A DNA stretch of 10,002 nucleotides, from contig JAMPXQ010000038.1 of NCBI GenBank assembly GCA_023701075.1, forward strand, positions 1-10,002. The letters run 5' to 3'. The notes under the pieces are model-generated. The model was given only the letters and a program-made list of their open reading frames with translations, was not told where the DNA came from and did not search any database. This document shows, piece after piece, positions 6,236-10,002 of this stretch. Position numbers and translations under genes: made by a program. How positions within the stretch are numbered: position 1 is the stretch's first letter; each line of letters starts with the position of its first letter. Source of the DNA: Candidatus Woesearchaeota archaeon (GTDB lineage: Archaea; Nanobdellota; Nanobdellia; Woesearchaeales; GW2011-AR15).

Positions 6236-6427
6236 ATGCTTATATGCAGTTTTTGCGGTGAAGAACTTCCGGCAGGTACAGGGAAGATGTACGTACAGAA
6301 CGACTGTAAAGTGTTTTATTTTTGTTCAAGCAAATGCGAGAAGAATACGTTCAAGCTGAAAAGGAAGCCAAGGACCACAGAATGGACCAAGGAATATGCA
6401 AGCTTGAAGAAAAAGGTGAAAAAATAA
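6236..6427 (+). CDS. rpl24e: 50S ribosomal protein L24e
   Basis: This small zinc-binding protein of the large subunit has 63 aa, normal for archaeal L24e. The zinc ligands are Cys4 and Cys7 (CSFC) with Cys30 and Cys34 (CSSKC). An additional Cys24 (NDCKVFYFC) is not expected to bind the metal. The motif FYFCSSKCEKNTFKLKRKPR is typical, with the basic C-terminus contacting rRNA. The ATG at 6236 lies 2 nt after the S28e stop with AGAGG upstream inside S28e, and Ndk starts 1 nt after its own stop. This is part of the conserved archaeal order L7Ae-S28e-L24e-Ndk. Confidence 0.96.
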   Translation: MLICSFCGEELPAGTGKMYVQNDCKVFYFCSSKCEKNTFKLKRKPRTTEWTKEYASLKKKVKK

Positions 6428-6428
6428 G

Positions 6429-6908
6429 ATGATAGAAAGAACCCTAGTCTTGCTAAAGCCAGACGCAGTGCAAAGAGGTCTCATAGGAGAGATAATAACA
6501 AGGTTTGAGAAAGTAGGCCTAAAGATGGTAGGCATGAAGATGGTTTGGGTGGACAGGGACTTTTCTAAAAAACATTACAAGGACCATGTGGAGAAAGGTT
6601 TCTATAAGGGACTTGAAGATTTCATTGTTGAGGGTCCGCTCCTCGCCTTGGCAGTCGAAGGGATTCACGCAGTAGAGCTGATCAGGAAGATGGTCGGGTC
6701 CACTGAACCAAGGAAAGCGCTTCCAGGGACAATAAGGGGAGACTTCGCTCAACATTCATACGAATATGCCGATAAGAAAGGCATAGCGATCAAGAATCTG
6801 ATTCATGCTTCAGACACGGCTGAGAATGCGAAAAGAGAGCTTGAACTGTGGTTCAAGAAGGAAGAGATGCATTCATATAAGACGCTCAGCGAGACACATG
6901 TATTTTAA
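6429..6908 (+). CDS. ndk: Nucleoside diphosphate kinase
   Basis: This cytoplasmic enzyme transfers the gamma phosphate from ATP to nucleoside diphosphates through a phospho-histidine, supplying GTP, CTP and UTP. The 159 aa show LLKPDAVQRGLIGEII (8-23, with Lys10), VGSTEPRKALPGTIRGDFA (89-107) and the active-site segment NLIHASDTAENAKREL (123-138), in which His126 is the catalytic residue. HASD replaces the commoner HGSD, a variant I believe also occurs in other archaeal kinases. A ~20-residue C-terminal tail makes it slightly longer than the usual ~150. GGTGA at 6414-6418, inside the end of L24e, is the ribosome binding site. EF-2 follows after 13 nt, so GTP supply and GTP-using factors are co-transcribed. 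Confidence 0.97.
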   Translation: MIERTLVLLKPDAVQRGLIGEIITRFEKVGLKMVGMKMVWVDRDFSKKHYKDHVEKGFYKGLEDFIVEGPLLALAVEGIHAVELIRKMVGSTEPRKALPGTIRGDFAQHSYEYADKKGIAIKNLIHASDTAENAKRELELWFKKEEMHSYKTLSETHVF

Positions 6909-6921
6909 GGTGAACTAAAAA

Positions 6922-9108
6922 ATGGCAAAAATGGTGGATAGGGTAAAATCAATTATGAATAAGCCTACAAACATTAGGAATATCGCTATCTGTGCTCACA
7001 TCGATCACGGTAAGACAACATTCTCAGATAACTTGCTTGCAGGAGCAGGCATGATGTCAGAGGATTTGGCAGGAAAAGCCTGCGTCCTTGACTTTCACGA
7101 GGATGAGATGCAGAGGGGTATCACAATCGATACATCAGCAGTCTCTATGGTCCACGATGTCGAAGGCAACGAGCACTTGATCAACCTTTTGGATACTCCA
7201 GGTCACGTAGATTTCGGAGGAGACGTCACAAGGGCCATGAGAGCAGCAGATGGCTGCATCGTCCTTGTATGTTCAGTCGAAGGCATGATGCCGCAGACAG
7301 AGACAGTCCTAAGGCAGGCTTTAAGAGAAAGAGTAAGGCCGATCCTATTCATCAACAAGGTAGATAGGCTCATAAAAGAGCTTCAATTGAACCCTCAGCA
7401 GATGCAGGAAAGATTTACAAAGATAATCACAGGAGTGAATCAGTTCATCGACAGCATCTGTCCAGAAGAGATAAAAGGGAAATGGACTGTAAATGTCCAG
7501 AATGGTTCAGTATGCTTCGGTTCAGCGTTCCATAACTGGGGTCTTTCAATCCCATACATGCAGAAGCATGGTGTTAATTTCCAAGAGATCATCAATGCAT
7601 ATACTTCAACAGACCAGGATGCACTAAAGGAGCTAAAGAAGAGAGCGCCAATCCACAAAGTCGTTTTGGACGCAGTCGTCACGCATCTTCCTGATCCAGT
7701 GAAGGCACAGGCATATAGGATCCCAAAGATCTGGCATGGAGACATAACAACACAGTTTGGAAAAGATCTATATTCATGCAACCCGAACGGCAAAGTAGCA
7801 TTTGTCATAACAAAGATAACAGTGGATCCATTGGCAGGAGAGATCTGTGCAGGAAGATTATTTTCAGGCACAGTGAAAAAAGGAATGGTTGTCAATCTGC
7901 TTGGAGCAAAAGACCAGGCAAGAGTGCAGCAGGTCTATATCTATAATGGTCCAAAGAAGGAAGTAGTAGATGAAGTCCCGGCTGGAAACATCATAGGTAT
8001 CGCAGGTCTTAAGAGCGGATATGCAGGAGAGACTGTGACAGATGATGCGACAGCAGATCCATTTGAGGCTATCAAGCATATGTTTGAACCTGTAGTCACA
8101 AAAGCAGTAGAGGCTACAAAACCTTCTGACCTACCAAAGCTGATTGAAGTTTTGAAGAAAGTAGGGAAAGAGGATCCATCAATAAAGATTGAGATTAATG
8201 AAGAGACCGGAGAGCACCTCATGTCAGGCATGGGAGAGCTTCACCTGGAGATCATCGAGAACAGGATCAAGACAGAGAAAGGACTAGCAATCAAGACAAG
8301 TTCACCTATTGTCGTATATAGGGAAGCTGTGCTTAAGCAGAGTAGGGAATTTGAAGGGAAATCCCCAAACAAGCACAACAAGTTCTATTTCAAGGTAGAG
8401 CCGCTTGAACCAAGGATTGCAGCAGCAATCAAATCAGGCGAGCTTCCGGAAGGAAGGATAAAGAAGAAAGTTGAAGAAGTCTGGTCAGCCCTTGTCAAGC
8501 TGGGCATGGATGCAAAAGATGCAAGGAAAGTGAAGAACATCTTCAATGGCAACATGCTAACAGAAGAGACAAGAGGACAGGTGCACATGAATGAAGTCAT
8601 CGAGCTCATCAATGATATGTTCGAAGATGTCATGAATGCAGGTCCGCAGGCAAGAGAGCCATGCATAGGTGTCAAGGTCATATTATGCGATATGGGTCTT
8701 CACGAAGACGCAATCCACAGGGGACCGGCACAGGTCTATCCTGCGGTCAGGGATGGTATCAGGGCAGCCATGATGGATGCAAAAGCGATGCTGTTTGAAC
8801 CTGTACAGATAATGCAGTTCGATACACCTACAAGGTTTATGGGAGAAATTTCAAAGGTCCTTTCATCAAAGAGAGGGCAGCTATTAGAGATGGAATCTGG
8901 CGAAGAGATGACAACAATAAAAGGCAAGCTGCCTGTTGCAGAAAGCTTCGGTATGAGCAATGAAGTCAGAAGCGCAACAGAAGGCAGGGCAAGTTTTGCA
9001 GTGCTAGATCAGTCATTCGAAAGATTGCCTGAGGAACTTCAGGCAAAAGTGATTGGCCAGATAAGACAGAGAAAAGGCATAGTGGAAGAGCCAAAAACTG
9101 AAGAGTGA
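6922..9108 (+). CDS. fusA: Translation elongation factor EF-2
   Basis: This GTPase drives ribosomal translocation. Its 728 aa are the normal archaeal length. The G domain has G1 AHIDHGKTT (25-33), switch I EMQRGITID (62-70), G3 DTPGH (91-95) and G4 NKVD (145-148). Domain II follows (GEICAGRLFSGTVKKGMVV), then domain III (MSGMGELHLEII), domain IV and domain V (FDTPTRFMGEISKVLSSKRG). The domain IV tip reads LHEDAIHRGPAQVYPAVR, with His599 in the diphthamide position, so the organism probably makes diphthamide. AAGGTGA just upstream sets the ATG at 6922. It is the last gene of the L7Ae operon; infB often follows Ndk in other archaea instead. EF-1 alpha comes next after a promoter-like gap. Confidence 0.98.
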   Translation: MAKMVDRVKSIMNKPTNIRNIAICAHIDHGKTTFSDNLLAGAGMMSEDLAGKACVLDFHEDEMQRGITIDTSAVSMVHDVEGNEHLINLLDTPGHVDFGGDVTRAMRAADGCIVLVCSVEGMMPQTETVLRQALRERVRPILFINKVDRLIKELQLNPQQMQERFTKIITGVNQFIDSICPEEIKGKWTVNVQNGSVCFGSAFHNWGLSIPYMQKHGVNFQEIINAYTSTDQDALKELKKRAPIHKVVLDAVVTHLPDPVKAQAYRIPKIWHGDITTQFGKDLYSCNPNGKVAFVITKITVDPLAGEICAGRLFSGTVKKGMVVNLLGAKDQARVQQVYIYNGPKKEVVDEVPAGNIIGIAGLKSGYAGETVTDDATADPFEAIKHMFEPVVTKAVEATKPSDLPKLIEVLKKVGKEDPSIKIEINEETGEHLMSGMGELHLEIIENRIKTEKGLAIKTSSPIVVYREAVLKQSREFEGKSPNKHNKFYFKVEPLEPRIAAAIKSGELPEGRIKKKVEEVWSALVKLGMDAKDARKVKNIFNGNMLTEETRGQVHMNEVIELINDMFEDVMNAGPQAREPCIGVKVILCDMGLHEDAIHRGPAQVYPAVRDGIRAAMMDAKAMLFEPVQIMQFDTPTRFMGEISKVLSSKRGQLLEMESGEEMTTIKGKLPVAESFGMSNEVRSATEGRASFAVLDQSFERLPEELQAKVIGQIRQRKGIVEEPKTEE

Positions 9109-9130
9109 TTGGTAGATAGAGATGAATAAC

Positions 9131-9178
9131 CCTTGCAAGGAGTGAGTAAAGCTTATAAAGAGTGAACAATTCCTAGGA
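9131..9178. promoter_or_regulatory. Two short perfect palindromes flanking the EF-1 alpha TATA box
   Basis: CCTTGCAAGG (9131-9140) and TCCTAGGA (9171-9178) are perfect palindromes lying about 20 bp to either side of the TATA box, one upstream and one near the predicted transcript start. The layout resembles operator sites, but the two sequences differ and no known regulator is indicated. Confidence 0.2.
9152..9159 (+). promoter_or_regulatory. TATA box for EF-1 alpha
   Basis: CTTATAAA in the 111-nt gap after EF-2 predicts initiation near 9181 and a leader of about 40 nt. EF-1 alpha therefore probably has its own strong promoter in addition to read-through from the operon. Confidence 0.55.
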
Positions 9179-9206
9179 GGGTAAAATAGAATAGATAATG
9201 ATTAAC

Positions 9207-9212
9207 GGAGGA
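9207..9212 (+). promoter_or_regulatory. Strong ribosome binding site of EF-1 alpha
   Basis: GGAGGA, 7 nt before the ATG at 9220, is the closest match in the window to the archaeal anti-Shine-Dalgarno. A second GGAGGG at 9176-9181 has no suitably spaced start codon. Confidence 0.75.
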
Positions 9213-9219
9213 TTAAAAA

Positions 9220-10002
9220 ATGGCAAAAGGAAAAGAGCATTTAAACTTGGTTGTCGTAGGACACATTGATCACGGAAAATCAACAACAGTCGGTAGGTTG
9301 ATGTTTGACTCAGGAACTGTCTCAGAACAGGAAATGAGGAAACTTAAAGAGATTGCAGAGTCACATGGTAAAGGCGGATTTGAATTCGCATACGTCATGG
9401 ACCAGCTTAAAGAAGAGAGGGAGAGAGGTATCACAATTGACCTAGCTCACAAGAAATTCTCAACAGCAAAGTATGATTTTACAGTCATTGACGCACCAGG
9501 TCACAGGGATTTCGTCAAGAACATGATCACAGGAGCCTCACAGGCAGACTGCGGTTGCCTAGTTGTCGCATGCTCAGATGGAGTCATGGCACAGACAAAG
9601 GAACACGTCTTCCTATCAAGGACACTTGGAGTCAACCAGATTGTTGTCTCAGTGAACAAGATGGACGCTGTAGGATATGACCAGGCAAAATTCAATGCAA
9701 CAAAAGAGCAGGTAACAGCACTTCTAAAGACAGTAGGATACAAGATAGATGATGTTGTGTTCGTCCCAACATCAGGTCTGATTGGAGATAACATCTTCAA
9801 GAAATCAGATAAGATGCCATGGTACACAGGCATGACACTTGTTGAAGCATTTGATAACTTCAAGGTTCCAGAGAAGCCAACATCACTTCCATTAAGGTTG
9901 CCAGTCCAGGATGTATATAACATCACAGGAATCGGCCTAGTACCTGTAGGAAGGGTAGAGACAGGCGTCTTGAAAGCAAAAGACAAGATTGTCGCAGTCC
10001 CA
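9220..10002 (+). CDS. tuf: Translation elongation factor EF-1 alpha, N-terminal part
   Basis: This GTPase delivers aminoacyl-tRNA to the ribosomal A site. The window holds 261 codons, about 60 percent of a ~430-aa protein; the gene runs off the right edge with its frame intact. Motifs are G1 GHIDHGKS (14-21), switch I ERGITID (68-74), G3 DAPGH (91-95) and G4 NKMD (146-149). G5 is probably the Ser in VPTSG. Domain 2 starts near residue 236 ([20 protein letters not shown], then GRVETG). The ATG at 9220 has a GGAGGA ribosome binding site. Its place after EF-2 matches the fusA-tuf order of archaeal str-type operons, in which rps10 often comes next, beyond this window. Confidence 0.97.
   Translation, partial: MAKGKEHLNLVVVGHIDHGKSTTVGRLMFDSGTVSEQEMRKLKEIAESHGKGGFEFAYVMDQLKEERERGITIDLAHKKFSTAKYDFTVIDAPGHRDFVKNMITGASQADCGCLVVACSDGVMAQTKEHVFLSRTLGVNQIVVSVNKMDAVGYDQAKFNATKEQVTALLKTVGYKIDDVVFVPTSGLIGDNIFKKSDKMPWYTGMTLVEAFDNFKVPEKPTSLPLRLPVQDVYNITGIGLVPVGRVETGVLKAKDKIVAVP

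Noticed and set aside
9198..9269. 23-codon ORF overlapping the start of EF-1 alpha
   Set aside because: The nearest upstream GGAGG is about 16 nt away, the peptide is just the EF-1 alpha start read in another frame, and nothing suggests it is translated.
7440..9986. Long reading frames on the minus strand opposite EF-2 and EF-1 alpha (up to 161 codons)
   Set aside because: They are antisense shadows of conserved GTPase genes, with no recognisable motifs or start signals.
1..10002. CRISPR arrays, insertion sequences and integration sites
   Set aside because: No spaced repeats, transposase genes, terminal inverted repeats or tRNA attachment sites were seen.

Overview
The window is archaeal. 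Several genes have no bacterial counterpart (aIF2 gamma, S28e, L24e, EF-2 with a diphthamide site, EF-1 alpha). TATA-box promoters sit 25-35 bp upstream of near-leaderless starts, and purine-rich GGTGA/GGAGG ribosome binding sites precede operon genes. Gene order and protein variants fit a small-genome DPANN-type archaeon (Woesearchaeota/Pacearchaeota-like). That lineage call is an inference, because no rRNA is present.

Layout. 1-280 is non-coding, with a T-tract terminator candidate and one unassigned hairpin-containing stretch. 281-5344 is a minus-strand block, read from the right: a 793-aa protein that I read as a degenerate family-B DNA polymerase (exonuclease half recognisable, polymerase half eroded); a translationally coupled 400-aa protein of unknown function; then translation initiation factor aIF2 gamma with its own promoter. 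5345-5628 is a divergent intergenic region. It holds a 12-bp direct repeat (each copy with a TATA box), a near-palindrome between the copies, and a structured leader for the plus-strand operon.

5629-9108 is a tightly packed plus-strand operon: L7Ae, S28e, L24e, nucleoside diphosphate kinase, EF-2. A fresh promoter region follows, then EF-1 alpha, which runs off the right edge. Gaps inside the operon are 1-13 nt, so co-transcription is likely.

How the genes work together. Nearly everything recognisable serves translation: ribosomal proteins, nucleotide supply (Ndk makes GTP), and three translational GTPases covering initiator-tRNA delivery (aIF2 gamma), elongator-tRNA delivery (EF-1 alpha) and translocation (EF-2). 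In many archaea L7Ae-S28e-L24e-Ndk is followed by infB; here EF-2 and EF-1 alpha occupy that position. The outlier is the PolB-like protein and its coupled partner. Its four exonuclease carboxylates look intact, but the motif A aspartate of the polymerase site is Asn, about 46 residues are missing between motifs A and B, and no DTD-type motif C is seen. This pair is the best candidate for an undescribed system. A possible L7Ae-binding kink-turn-like element in the L7Ae leader is the second most interesting signal.
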